From Marinomonas rhizomae (GTDB taxonomy: Bacteria; Pseudomonadota; Gammaproteobacteria; Pseudomonadales; Marinomonadaceae), in contig NZ_CP073343.1 of the NCBI RefSeq assembly GCF_024397855.1, forward strand, positions 2,728,001 to 2,792,000: a DNA stretch of 64,000 nucleotides, in the 5' to 3' direction. A program made the translations under genes and the position numbers. Shown here piece by piece: positions 55,969 through 64,000 of the stretch (position 1 is its first letter; each line of letters starts with the position of its first letter). A model generated the notes under the pieces. It was not told where the DNA came from, searched no databases, and saw only the letters and a program-made list of their open reading frames with translations.

Positions 55969-58326
55969 TCACTTACTGGCATTCTCTCTGAGCAACCTTA
56001 ATGCATTCGCAGTAACCAAGGCCGTTGCGCCAGAATCCGCCAACACGGCAAGCCAAAGCCCAGTTAAACCCAACAAGGTTGTCACCAAAAACACCGCCTT
56101 TAATCCTAAGGCAATGGTGATATTTTGACGAATATTGGCATTGGTCGCACGGGATAAGCGAATCATCTCAGCCAAGCCTTGCAAACGATTATGCGTCAGT
56201 GCTGCATCCGCCGTTTCTAACGCCACGTCTGCGCCGCTCCCCATCGCAATGCCTATGGTAGATGCCTTCATCGCTGGTGCGTCATTAATACCATCGCCCA
56301 CCATGGCTGTCGCCTGCTGTTGATTCAATTCAGTCACCGCGGTGACTTTATCTTCCGGCAACAAGCTCGCGCGGTAATCTATGTTCAGCTCTGCGGCAAT
56401 CGCCGCAGCGGCACGGGCATTATCACCGGTTAGCATTACACCATTAATACCCAAATCGGCTAAGTCTTTAAGCGCGGCTTTAGCGTCATCGCGTAATCTA
56501 TCCCGCAACGCGATCAAGCCAGAAAGTTCGCCATCTTCAAGTACAACAACAACCGTTTTACCCTCTTCTTCCAAGCCAATAACTTGCTGTTGAATAGAAT
56601 CATCTAACGCTTGCTCTAACTTACTTGGTGAGCTGATTTTGATTTTTCTACCTTCAAAATCCCCTTCTACACCAACACCCGCCAAGGTCTTGCGATTATC
56701 AGCATGAACGAGAGCAACACCCTGCTGCTCGGTGTAATCCACAATAGCCTTCGCCAATGGATGATGGGACCCCATTTCAACCGACGCTGCTGCCGCCAAG
56801 ACATCACTCACATTTGCATTATTAAAAGGCACCACATCTGTCACGCTTGGTTTGCCTTCTGTGAGCGTACCGGTTTTATCAAAGGCGATGGTTTTGATTC
56901 GGCCTAATTGCTCTAACGCCAATCCGCCCTTAATCAAAGCGCCTCGACGAGTGGCCGCCGCTAGACCAGAAGTAATCGCCGCAGGCGTAGAAATCACCAA
57001 GGCACAAGGACAGCCAATCAATAACAAAGCCAAGCCGCGATAAATCCAGGTATCCCAAGGTTGAGCGAAAGCCAGAGGTGGAATCAAAATCACTAAGACA
57101 GAAACCAGCATAATCACTGGCGTGTAGATGCGACTGAATTTATCCAAGAAGCGCTCAAGTGGTGCTCGGCGCTCTTCCGCTTCTTCAATAAGATGCAAAA
57201 TCCGATCTATGGCGTTATTACCGGGTTGTGACACGACCTTGAGTCGCACCACTCGGTCAGCCAACAAGCTGCCAGCGGGAACTTTTTCATCTCGTAATCG
57301 CTCAACAGGTACAGATTCACCCGTCAACGCGCTTTCATCGAAGCTTGCCATTTCGGACAAGAGTTCCGCATCCGCAGGCAAGCGCTCACCCGGTGACACT
57401 TCAATTTCATCTCCTGGACGTAAATCCGCAATAGAGATTTTTTGGCGCTCACCATTTTTGATAATCAAGGCTTCTTCTGGCAGCAAGGCCATCAAGGCGC
57501 TGACGCCCTTGCGCGCACGATTTGCGGCAAAGGATTCCAAGCACTCGCCAATCATAAACAGCAACAACACCATGGCCGCTTCTGCGGTGGCACCAATAAA
57601 TAATGCGCCTATCGCCGCGACACTCATCAAGGTTTCAATGGCAAACGGCGAGCCACTGCGCATCATTCGCCATGATTTTTTCACGATGGGCACTAAACCA
57701 ACCAAGGTGGTAACAATAAACGCCGTCTCACCCAATACAGGATTTAATTGCGTTATTCCCCAGCTAAATAGCATGAGTACAGCTAACCCGACAATCGGGC
57801 CGTATCCTCGCAAGTTTTCAAAAGACAACAATGATGAGGAAGCTTCTGGAACCGCCGTTAAAGGCTGTAAATCAAAACCTATGCCTTTTACGGCTTCTTG
57901 GATTTTGTCAGACACATCAGCATCCGCCGAAACACGTAATTTTTCGGTAGAAAAAACCACGTTGGCGCTCAGTACGCCATCCACAGAAGATACCGCCTTT
58001 TCAATGGAACGCGCACAACTGGCACAATCCATTCCGCTGACTCGCCAACTATAGTTTTGTTTTCCGGTTACTTGGGCTGCAGGGGTATCGTCAGCTTCCG
58101 CGGATGTACAGCAACTGGCGTCGCCTTCGTCATCGGAAGAACAGCACGAACTTTCTTTCTTGCCGCTACCGTCGCTTGCGCAGCAAGAGGAAACCTCACT
58201 CGATGTCGAGCAGCAAGATCCGCTTGTTTCTTGATGTGCGTGTGATGAATGATCTTTTGCTTGATGACACTGACATGAAGAATGAGATTGGCAATTTTCT
58301 TTATGGTGACCTGATGAATGATGCAT
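55969..58326 (-). CDS. zntA: Zn/Cd/Pb-exporting P1B-type ATPase with Cys-Cys-rich N terminus
   Basis: The 785-residue protein has a metal-binding domain (GMDCASC, Cys101 and Cys104), the membrane CPC motif (439-441, IGCPCALVIS), the phosphorylation site D483 (FDKTGTLTEG) and the hinge GDGINDAP. The CPC motif and length fit the ZntA/CadA group that exports Zn, Cd and Pb. The first ~80 residues are unusual: a His-rich stretch (MHHSSGHHKE, SHAHQ) and four Cys-Cys pairs at about 38, 48, 61 and 72, probably a flexible metal-binding tail. AGGAG precedes the ATG. A MerR-type promoter stands just upstream, so metal induction is expected. Confidence 0.93.
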   Translation of the reverse strand: MHHSSGHHKENCQSHSSCQCHQAKDHSSHAHQETSGSCCSTSSEVSSCCASDGSGKKESSCCSSDDEGDASCCTSAEADDTPAAQVTGKQNYSWRVSGMDCASCARSIEKAVSSVDGVLSANVVFSTEKLRVSADADVSDKIQEAVKGIGFDLQPLTAVPEASSSLLSFENLRGYGPIVGLAVLMLFSWGITQLNPVLGETAFIVTTLVGLVPIVKKSWRMMRSGSPFAIETLMSVAAIGALFIGATAEAAMVLLLFMIGECLESFAANRARKGVSALMALLPEEALIIKNGERQKISIADLRPGDEIEVSPGERLPADAELLSEMASFDESALTGESVPVERLRDEKVPAGSLLADRVVRLKVVSQPGNNAIDRILHLIEEAEERRAPLERFLDKFSRIYTPVIMLVSVLVILIPPLAFAQPWDTWIYRGLALLLIGCPCALVISTPAAITSGLAAATRRGALIKGGLALEQLGRIKTIAFDKTGTLTEGKPSVTDVVPFNNANVSDVLAAAASVEMGSHHPLAKAIVDYTEQQGVALVHADNRKTLAGVGVEGDFEGRKIKISSPSKLEQALDDSIQQQVIGLEEEGKTVVVVLEDGELSGLIALRDRLRDDAKAALKDLADLGINGVMLTGDNARAAAAIAAELNIDYRASLLPEDKVTAVTELNQQQATAMVGDGINDAPAMKASTIGIAMGSGADVALETADAALTHNRLQGLAEMIRLSRATNANIRQNITIALGLKAVFLVTTLLGLTGLWLAVLADSGATALVTANALRLLRENASK

Positions 58327-58356
58327 ACAACTCTCCTGTTATGAATCTATAACAAG

Positions 58357-58388
58357 AGTGTAGACCTTAGACAATAGTCCAAGGTCAA
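58357..58388 (-). promoter_or_regulatory. MerR-type metal-responsive promoter of the P-type ATPase gene
   Basis: Read on the minus strand, -35 TTGACC and -10 TACACT are separated by 20 bases, longer than the normal 17. The spacer holds an inverted repeat, ACCTT at one end and AAGGT at the other. This overlong spacer with an internal dyad is the hallmark of promoters controlled by MerR-family regulators (ZntR, CadR, PbrR, CueR). No such regulator gene is in the window. Confidence 0.85.
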
Positions 58389-58422
58389 GCATCCGTTTCC
58401 TATTTCTTAAAAATAAAAAACC

Positions 58423-58707
58423 TTAGCTCTTAATCGACACGCCTTCTACTTCTAATACTGTTTTAGCATCGGTACGTTCCATGATTTTCACCAAGGCGGA
58501 TTGAATCACTTCGTCTTCGCGCACATCACTTTGGCCAGCAAAACGCTGATCTTGTGGCTCTGCGCCTTCTTCAGCCGTAAAAGTCACAACCACTTCTGTG
58601 GCAATTTCTTCTGTTTCGCCAAAGTACGCAATGGAAAGTTGCGGATAACCTTTGAAACCCATTTTTACTTTCTTCGCGATACGCTTTTTCGATTTATCTA
58701 TGTTCAT
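58423..58707 (-). CDS. Small conserved-type protein of unknown function
   Basis: This 94-residue protein starts with a basic segment (KSKKRIAKKVKMGFKGYPQL) and continues with an acidic, beta-rich part (EEIATEVVVTFTAEEGAEPQDQ) and an alpha/beta end. No Cys, His-rich motif or membrane segment is seen. I do not recognise the family. It ends 97 bases upstream of the P-type ATPase and reads in the same direction, so it could be cotranscribed only if the MerR-type promoter is not its barrier. Confidence 0.6.
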   Translation of the reverse strand: MNIDKSKKRIAKKVKMGFKGYPQLSIAYFGETEEIATEVVVTFTAEEGAEPQDQRFAGQSDVREDEVIQSALVKIMERTDAKTVLEVEGVSIKS

Positions 58708-58871
58708 GCTGCCTGCCTAGAGGGAAAGGTATTGAGTCTCAATAAAAACTATTGCTGGATTAAACCACAAAGCAGACTAATCAAGGTAAATTAAACATAA
58801 AATAACCCCACCCTAGGGACCCTTTTACCAAGAAGATGGGAACAAAAAGCTCTAAACGCCTCCCCCTGCCA

Positions 58872-58890
58872 AGGGGGGAGGTTTGGAGGG
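58872..58890. repeat. GC-rich hairpin downstream of the isochorismatase-like gene
   Basis: The stretch CCTCCCCC-TGCCAA-GGGGGGAGG in 58860-58884 forms a strong stem, followed by GGAGGGGGT. It lies just after the end of the minus-strand isochorismatase-like gene (58896). It could be its terminator, with TTTTTG reading away about 15 bases later, or a dispersed repeat. Confidence 0.5.
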
Positions 58891-58895
58891 GGTAA

Positions 58896-59435
58896 TCACT
58901 TAATTAAACTAAGCGCCGCTCTAAATTCATCCGATCGACAATCACCAATCAATTCAAACAAACACATTTCAAGGCTGGTCACTTCCGCGCCTTTGCGAGC
59001 TAACTTGGCGAGCGCCATGCCTTTGTTCTCTATCGTTCGAGATGATACACAATCGCTAACCAATTCCACGTCATAACCTAAATCCAACAAGCCTAGCGCA
59101 CTTTGATACACACAAATATGCGCTTCGATGCCGGTAATCAGCCACGAGTTCATCTTGGCCTTTTTAACCGCCTCGACAAAAGCAGGTTCGCCACAGGCAC
59201 TAAAGGAATACTTAGCAATAGGTTCAACCCTATCCAAAACTTCGCGTAGTTCTGGCACAGTTGCGCCCAATTTCTCTGGGTTTTGCTCCAACCACAGAAT
59301 CGGCATTCCCAATAACTTGGCGGCTTTTACTAGCGTGACCAAATTGGCAATAAAGGCCTCGCTGTCATGAACAATAGTCGCGAGCTTTCCTTGAACGTCT
59401 ATTACTACCAAACCGGTTTTGTCTTTTCTTAACAT
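58896..59435 (-). CDS. Isochorismatase-superfamily cysteine hydrolase (YcaC-like)
   Basis: This 179-residue protein has the family triad: Asp in VVIDVQGKL, Lys (in the PAFVEAVKKAKM region) and Cys in ITGIEAHICVYQSALGLLDLGY. The length and the lack of a carrier domain place it with the YcaC-type hydrolases and not with EntB. It cleaves an unknown amide or similar bond. It follows an A10 tract and a ribosome site (AGGAAAG). It is next to the pentapeptide gene on the same strand. Confidence 0.85.
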   Translation of the reverse strand: MLRKDKTGLVVIDVQGKLATIVHDSEAFIANLVTLVKAAKLLGMPILWLEQNPEKLGATVPELREVLDRVEPIAKYSFSACGEPAFVEAVKKAKMNSWLITGIEAHICVYQSALGLLDLGYDVELVSDCVSSRTIENKGMALAKLARKGAEVTSLEMCLFELIGDCRSDEFRAALSLIK

Positions 59436-59467
59436 GCAGCTTTCCTTTTTTTTTTTGTACGAGAGCT

Positions 59468-60067
59468 TTATACCAATTTAATACCAAGGGACGTCAGTAA
59501 ACTTACCGCTTCATATCGACAAAAGATGGCGTTTTTAATGGTGTTTTTCTTCACATCAATATCGTAGTTTGTCGCGCCGTTAAAATCTGCACCGGTCAGA
59601 TCCGTGTTCACAAACAAACTGTTGGTTAAATCGGTGCCAGTAAAACGCGCACGGGAAATCCTTGCTTCTCGAAAATCCACGTCATGCGCTCGGCAATCTT
59701 CAAACACGACACCTGATAATTTCAAGCCGTAAAACGACGAGGCATTCACTAGACATTCTTTAAAAAATAACGGCGCACCGAGCTCCAAGCCACGCCAATA
59801 GGCTTTGGTCCAATCCACGCCCAGCACTCTAGATTCATAAAACTGTACATCTGAGAACTTGCTGTTTCTCACATTCACTGCCGTTAATTTGCACTTACGG
59901 AACTGACAATCTTTGAAAGTACAAGCATCAAAGAAGGCTTCACTGAAATCACAAGATTCAAATACGCAAGACTCAAATACCTTACGACTCACTTTGCCCT
60001 GCTCCATCGACAAATCCATAAAGGTCTTGCCATAAAAAGCCTCATCGTCCGGCAATACATGTTCCAT
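59468..60067 (-). CDS. Pentapeptide-repeat protein with Qnr-like ending
   Basis: This 199-residue protein is built of repeats of the A(D/N)LxX type (SCVFESCDFSEAFFDACTF, NSKFSDVQF, GTDLTNSLFVNTDLTGADF), which should form a right-handed quadrilateral beta-helix. The C terminus (IFCRYEAVSLLTSLGIKLV) resembles the final turn of Qnr proteins (VKICAWQQEQLLEPLGVIV in QnrA as I recall it), and the length is close to the 218 of Qnr. A role in protecting DNA gyrase is possible but not shown by sequence. It is transcribed ahead of the isochorismatase-like gene on the minus strand. Confidence 0.8.
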   Translation of the reverse strand: MEHVLPDDEAFYGKTFMDLSMEQGKVSRKVFESCVFESCDFSEAFFDACTFKDCQFRKCKLTAVNVRNSKFSDVQFYESRVLGVDWTKAYWRGLELGAPLFFKECLVNASSFYGLKLSGVVFEDCRAHDVDFREARISRARFTGTDLTNSLFVNTDLTGADFNGATNYDIDVKKNTIKNAIFCRYEAVSLLTSLGIKLV

Positions 60068-60167
60068 TACACTCTCCCGTTACTAGAAAAACTAAAGTAA
60101 CAAGAGATGTCTACGCGCTCAATCTAATAAGGCTATTTAGCTTAAAAAACCGTTCGCAAATTTTTTA

Positions 60168-60183
60168 TTGCACATATGTGCAA
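60168..60183. promoter_or_regulatory. 16-bp palindrome upstream of the FbpABC-like operon
   Basis: TTGCACATATGTGCAA is a perfect palindrome, 70 bases before the permease start, in the 185-base gap between divergent genes. It is likely the operator of a dimeric regulator that is not encoded nearby. Confidence 0.6.
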
Positions 60184-60252
60184 AATGTCATCGGTTTGTC
60201 ATAGAGGAAGATTATTGTTTAGAAAATTACATGTTTTTCTAAGGAATAACCT

Positions 60253-62082
60253 ATGACCATCTTGCTCACCGCAGCAGAGCAAAAAAAGCCAAATATTTGG
60301 CGACGCGCAAGGCATTCATTTGCTGTTGCCCGACACGAGCCTGCCAATTTGATTGGTCTTGTTCTGGCTATTTTCTTTGCTTATTTGATTCTTGCACCTG
60401 TGCTCTCCATTCTCGTGGATTCCTTTATCGTGCAATCCGGAGACGAAGCCAGAACCCACCAAGACGAAGGCAGTTTCACTCTTTACTATATTGTTCGCAC
60501 TCTGTACTCACGCATTTCTGAAATCCTTTTATGGCAACCTCTCTACAACACCTTAGCCATTGCGGCCAGTACGGTGGTGTTTTCCATGAGTATTGGCGTA
60601 GCGCTGGCGTGGTTAGTGAATCGCACCAACATGGCAGGACGCGCTTGGTTCGCCACAGCACTGATTGTGCCTTTTATGTTGCCGACTTGGACCTTCGCTC
60701 TCGCTTGGACGACGATTTTTAAAAACCGTACTGTTGGCGGACAACCTGGCTGGCTAGAATCTTTAGGAATCACCACTTCAAACAGCGTGGCTTACGGCTA
60801 TTTCCCCATCGTTTTTATCTTGGTTTTGCATTACACGCCCTTGGTCATTTTGATTGTCGGCAATGCGTTACGTCGCCTTGATTCGCAAATGGAAGACAGC
60901 GCTCGAGTACTTGGTGCGCCATCACGAACCATTGCTTTTTCTATTGTTCTGCCGTTAATTCGCCCTGCCTTAATGTCTGCCGCTTTATTGATTTTTGCCG
61001 ATTGTATTGGCGAGTTCGCCGTGCCTTATATTTTAGGTTTACCAGTGCGCTATGACACCTTGGCAACTGGTTTGTATCGAGCGCTAGACACCCGTCAAAA
61101 CGGCGTGGCTGCGGTCATTGCTGGCGTGATTATGATCATCGGTGTGATTACCTTACTGATTGATGTGCGCATGATGAAAGAGGCTCGCCGCTTCGTCACT
61201 GTTGGCGGTAAAGGCAATATGGACAGACTGCGCAAACTAGGCCGTATGCGCTTGCCAGCATCTGGCTTTGCGGGGGCCTTTGTATTGATCGGAGTAGTTC
61301 TGCCGTTGCTGACCTTATTCTTATCCACCATCATGATTTTGCCCGGCCGTTTTACACTGGAGAACTTCACCTTTGACTATTGGATTGGCAGTAATTTAGA
61401 CACGGTTGCCCTACGCAATGGCATCTTGCTAACACCAGAATTTTGGCAGGCCGCGTGGAACACTATTGTCATTGTTGGCTCGTCTTCAATGATTTCTGGT
61501 GTGCTAGGTTTGCTGGTCGGTTACGCAGTATTACGCTGTTCATTCAAAGGCGTTGGCTCATTTTTACGCCAAATTACCTTCTTGCCCTATTTGGTTCCCG
61601 GCATTGCCTTTGCGGCGGCGTTTTTATCTTTGTTCGCTGTTTCGCGCGGCCCGATTCCAGCGCTGTACGGCACGCCAGCCATATTAATTATTGCTCTAGT
61701 GGCTTCCAAAATGCCCTTTGCCAGTCGATCAGGTATCGCTGCCATGACACAGCTGGGCAAGGAACCGGAAGAAGCGGCACGTATTGCTGGTGCCAACTGG
61801 TTTAGCCGCATGACTAAAATCATTATCCCAATACAAGCAGGGCCATTGGCAACGGGAATTCTGTTGCCTTTCATTTCCGGTATTAAGGGCGTCAGCCTAT
61901 TCATTATCTTGGCGATTCCATCCACGGATGTTCTCACCACCTATTCACTGCGTTTACTCGATTACAACTACGACCAAGCCGCCAATGCGGTGGTCTTGAT
62001 GATTGCACTTATCGCTTGGCTTGGCACCGTCTTGATCCAAAAGATCTCTGGTACTGGTTTGGCTCAAGGTCTGGAGAATTAA
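60253..62082 (+). CDS. FbpB-like ABC transporter permease (fused two-domain)
   Basis: The 609-residue protein has two binding-protein-dependent permease domains in one chain: about 75-330 and 350-600. Each has the EAA-type loop (ALRRLDSQMEDSARVLGAPSRTIAF and AMTQLGKEPEEAARIAGANWFSRM). This fused form is typical of FbpB, SfuB and related iron(III) or phosphonate uptake systems. It lies directly ahead of its ATPase gene (2 bases) and a solute-binding protein. Twelve or more membrane segments are expected. Confidence 0.88.
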   Translation: MTILLTAAEQKKPNIWRRARHSFAVARHEPANLIGLVLAIFFAYLILAPVLSILVDSFIVQSGDEARTHQDEGSFTLYYIVRTLYSRISEILLWQPLYNTLAIAASTVVFSMSIGVALAWLVNRTNMAGRAWFATALIVPFMLPTWTFALAWTTIFKNRTVGGQPGWLESLGITTSNSVAYGYFPIVFILVLHYTPLVILIVGNALRRLDSQMEDSARVLGAPSRTIAFSIVLPLIRPALMSAALLIFADCIGEFAVPYILGLPVRYDTLATGLYRALDTRQNGVAAVIAGVIMIIGVITLLIDVRMMKEARRFVTVGGKGNMDRLRKLGRMRLPASGFAGAFVLIGVVLPLLTLFLSTIMILPGRFTLENFTFDYWIGSNLDTVALRNGILLTPEFWQAAWNTIVIVGSSSMISGVLGLLVGYAVLRCSFKGVGSFLRQITFLPYLVPGIAFAAAFLSLFAVSRGPIPALYGTPAILIIALVASKMPFASRSGIAAMTQLGKEPEEAARIAGANWFSRMTKIIIPIQAGPLATGILLPFISGIKGVSLFIILAIPSTDVLTTYSLRLLDYNYDQAANAVVLMIALIAWLGTVLIQKISGTGLAQGLEN

Positions 62083-62083
62083 T

Positions 62084-63253
62084 ATGCCTACAATCTCATT
62101 AACCAATCTAACGAAATGCTACGACGGCAATACTGAACCTTCCGTTGACCAAGTATCACTGACAGTGGAAGACGGCGAATTCATGTGTTTGCTCGGCCCG
62201 TCGGGCTGTGGCAAAACGACGATTTTACGCATGATTGCCGGTATCGAACATTCCACCAGCGGCGAAATTGCCGTAGACGATTTGGTGGTCGATTCAGTTC
62301 ACCAATCCTGTTTTATTCCACCGGAACAGCGCCGTATTGGTTTTGTATTTCAAAACTATGCCCTTTGGCCTCACATGACAGTAGAACGCAATGTGGACTT
62401 TGGTTTGCGCTTACAAAAAGTACCAGCCCAAGAGCGTAAAGAACGTTGTTTGGATGTGATGAGCAAGTTACGCATTCTTGAATACGCCGACCGCTACCCA
62501 TCTCAATTATCTGGCGGCCAGCAACAACGTGTTGCCTTGGCACGTATGCTGGCGGTGAATCCTGGTATTTTGTTATTAGACGAGCCTTTATCGAACCTAG
62601 ATGCGACTCTGCGACTAGAAATGCGCGCCGAGCTGCGTCGCTTACATCAGACCTTTGGCACCACCATTATTTTTGTCAGCCACGATCAATGGGAAGCCAT
62701 GACGCTGGCCAACACCATTGCAGTCATGAACAAAGGGCAGCTGCAACAAATCGGTACGCCAGATGAAATTTACGCCGAACCATGCAATCGCTTTGTGGCT
62801 GAATTTATTGGCAACCCAAAAATAAATATTGTTGATTTAAAAGCCTCTGCCGCAGAGCAAGTCAGCCTTGCTAATCATATTCGAAGCAGAATCGCCACCA
62901 ACGAATTCACCAACGTCTGCGCGATCCGTCCTGAAGAAATCATTCTGACCGATACGGCAAACGCCAATACGCTGCCAATGAGCATTGAAAACATCATGCC
63001 AACGGGTGGCAGCTGGGTGATTGAACTGAGTTTTGGTGATGACAGATTATTTCACTCTACTCAGTCTCGTCCGAAGTGGCGAGAAGGAGAGCAAGTAAAT
63101 GCTTATTTGCCAACATCATCACTGCACTTTTTTGATCAAGCAAACAATCGCCTTGTTCTTCCAGAAACAGATCTCGATTACAGCCATTTACTGCTCAACT
63201 CGGCGTCAATCAACCAAAAGCACACCAATCAACCACTCGCTAAACAAGCATAA
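62084..63253 (+). CDS. FbpC-like ABC transporter ATP-binding protein
   Basis: This 389-residue ATPase has Walker A GPSGCGKTT, signature LSGGQQQR, Walker B ILLLDEPLSNLDA and switch His in VSHDQ. A C-terminal TOBE-like regulatory domain follows (CAIRPEEIILTDTAN). That is the layout of the FbpC/PotA class. A final ~40 residues (LPETDLDYSHLLLNSASINQK) are an extra tail. It starts 2 bases after the permease stop and is followed by the solute-binding protein gene. Confidence 0.9.
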   Translation: MPTISLTNLTKCYDGNTEPSVDQVSLTVEDGEFMCLLGPSGCGKTTILRMIAGIEHSTSGEIAVDDLVVDSVHQSCFIPPEQRRIGFVFQNYALWPHMTVERNVDFGLRLQKVPAQERKERCLDVMSKLRILEYADRYPSQLSGGQQQRVALARMLAVNPGILLLDEPLSNLDATLRLEMRAELRRLHQTFGTTIIFVSHDQWEAMTLANTIAVMNKGQLQQIGTPDEIYAEPCNRFVAEFIGNPKINIVDLKASAAEQVSLANHIRSRIATNEFTNVCAIRPEEIILTDTANANTLPMSIENIMPTGGSWVIELSFGDDRLFHSTQSRPKWREGEQVNAYLPTSSLHFFDQANNRLVLPETDLDYSHLLLNSASINQKHTNQPLAKQA

Positions 63254-63276
63254 GCTAATCAACAAAGGAAACCGTT

Positions 63277-64000
63277 ATGAACTTCCCGATGAAAAAAAGC
63301 CTTCTTGCACTGACTGTTAGCCTAACCACTTTTGGTGCGGCTTCGACTTTCGCTGCCGACACATTTGATCTTCAAGCATTAATAGCAGCCGCAAAACAAG
63401 AAGCACCGCTAACTGTGTATGATTCCACAGGGAAAATTGTTAAACAGGCGGAATCCTTTAGCAAAAAATACGGCATCCAAGCAACAGGGATTAAAGCCAA
63501 AGCTTCGCAAATTCTCGAAATTGTCAGCCGTGAAGCGAAAGCCGGCAATGTGAAAGCCGACGTTGCCATTCTGGCCGATGCACCTGCAGGCATGGAGCAG
63601 CTTTTATCAAAAGGTTATGTCACCAGCTGGGTACCGAACGATCTAGCTAAACACATTCCAGCAACCTACCAAAAGCCGCTTACTGTGGTTTTAGCTCCAA
63701 ACATTTGGGCTTATAACACAGGCCTTTATGACTCCTGCCCAATCACCAATATTTGGCAACTGACCCAACCAGAGTGGCAAGGCAAAGTCGCCATGCAGGA
63801 TCCGCTTGGCAAACCGTCTTACACGGATTGGTTTAATCAGCTAGCCACACACCACGACAAAGCCATGGCCGATGCCTATCAAGCCGAATTCGGCAAACCA
63901 TTAAAAACCAACGAGAGCAGCGCGACGGCGGCGTTCGTAAAAGCCCTCGCAGAAAACCGCCCATTGGTCACCAGTTCAGACACTGAAGCCGCCAACGCCG
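63277..64000 (+). CDS. Periplasmic solute-binding protein of the FbpABC-like importer, 3' truncated
   Basis: The ATG at 63277 follows AAAGGA by 7 bases; the frame is open to the end of the window (241 codons). A signal peptide is clear: KKSLLALTVSLTTFGAASTFA with cleavage before ADTF. The mature part (VYDSTGKIVKQAESFSKKYGI, VADVAILADAPAGMEQLLSKGYVTSW-type lobe, WQGKVAMQDPLGKP) has the FbpA/PhnS-like fold of type 2 binding proteins. The paired Tyr that binds iron in FbpA is not visible in this part, so iron, 2-aminoethylphosphonate or another anion is possible. It completes the operon. Confidence 0.88.
   Translation, partial: MNFPMKKSLLALTVSLTTFGAASTFAADTFDLQALIAAAKQEAPLTVYDSTGKIVKQAESFSKKYGIQATGIKAKASQILEIVSREAKAGNVKADVAILADAPAGMEQLLSKGYVTSWVPNDLAKHIPATYQKPLTVVLAPNIWAYNTGLYDSCPITNIWQLTQPEWQGKVAMQDPLGKPSYTDWFNQLATHHDKAMADAYQAEFGKPLKTNESSATAAFVKALAENRPLVTSSDTEAANA

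Noticed and set aside
57128..58054. Plus-strand frame of 308 residues opposite the P-type ATPase
   Set aside because: It is the antisense shadow of a clearly coding gene with all P1B motifs on the other strand; its own translation has low-complexity Ser/Ala/Ile composition.
28896..59435. YcaC-like hydrolase at 58896 as a second EntB
   Set aside because: It lacks the carrier domain and the EntB-specific N-terminal segment, and lies far from the ent genes.
1..64000. tRNA, rRNA or CRISPR features
   Set aside because: No cloverleaf-like sequence, rRNA segment or regularly spaced repeat was recognised on reading; a dedicated search could not be run.

Overview
The window reads as chromosomal DNA of a marine gammaproteobacterium. 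Moderate AT richness, FucP/FecCD/EntF-type genes and Fur-box promoters point to an Oceanospirillales-like organism such as Marinomonas. That genus guess is inference from gene content, because no rRNA or other marker gene is present. No tRNA, rRNA, CRISPR array or intact transposase was seen. The first gene (GntR regulator) and the last (solute-binding protein) run off the ends.

Layout. (1) 1-9 kb: a GntR/UTRA regulator, a DUF3422 protein, and a signalling block on the minus strand. The block holds a hybrid PAS-HisKA-ATPase-REC-Hpt kinase and a REC-GGDEF response regulator. Directly upstream of the kinase are two rare proteins, one with two avidin-like domains and one pepsin-type (A1) aspartic peptidase without a signal peptide. 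A 268-bp element with terminal inverted repeats follows. Then come a small secreted protein, a Blc lipocalin and a GH79 (heparanase-like) glycosidase. (2) 10.6-43.2 kb: a large catechol-siderophore region. Ferric-siderophore ABC importer fepBDGC; exporter entS; a 2843-residue NRPS (C-A-T-E-C-A-T-TE); MbtH protein; esterase fes; TonB-dependent receptor; entA-entB-entE-entC for 2,3-dihydroxybenzoate (DHB). A second, divergent transcription unit has two tandem substrate-binding proteins plus the remains of a third, one FecCD permease, one ATPase, an MFS transporter and a second NRPS (C-A-T-TE). (3) 43.3-47.4 kb: a glycoside-use unit (GH3 hexosaminidase-like enzyme, GPH sugar symporter, AraC regulator). 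(4) 47.5-54.3 kb: a segment bracketed by direct repeats of the 3' end of a fucose-permease gene and its terminator. It carries nimR/nimT-like genes and a LysR/amidohydrolase/YdcZ/SMP-30 group. (5) 54.3-64 kb: the intact FucP-like permease, a Zn/Cd/Pb P1B-ATPase with a Cys-Cys-rich tail and a MerR-type promoter, an isochorismatase-like hydrolase, a Qnr-like pentapeptide protein and an FbpABC-like importer.

How the siderophore genes work together. EntC, EntB and EntA make DHB; EntE loads it on the EntB carrier domain. The large NRPS reads, by hand-aligned A-domain pocket residues, as DHB plus a cationic amino acid (epimerised to D) plus L-Ser. Its EntF-type thioesterase suggests a cyclic tri-ester of DHB-D-(Lys/Arg/Orn)-Ser, the known trichrysobactin/trivanchrobactin class. 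The second NRPS has a pocket code matching glycine and its own thioesterase. It would give DHB-Gly or a conjugate of it, and it sits with its own importer and MFS gene. Only one DHB set is present, so two products probably share one precursor. The clearest candidates for something undescribed are this second Gly-NRPS system and the avidin/pepsin/phosphorelay locus.
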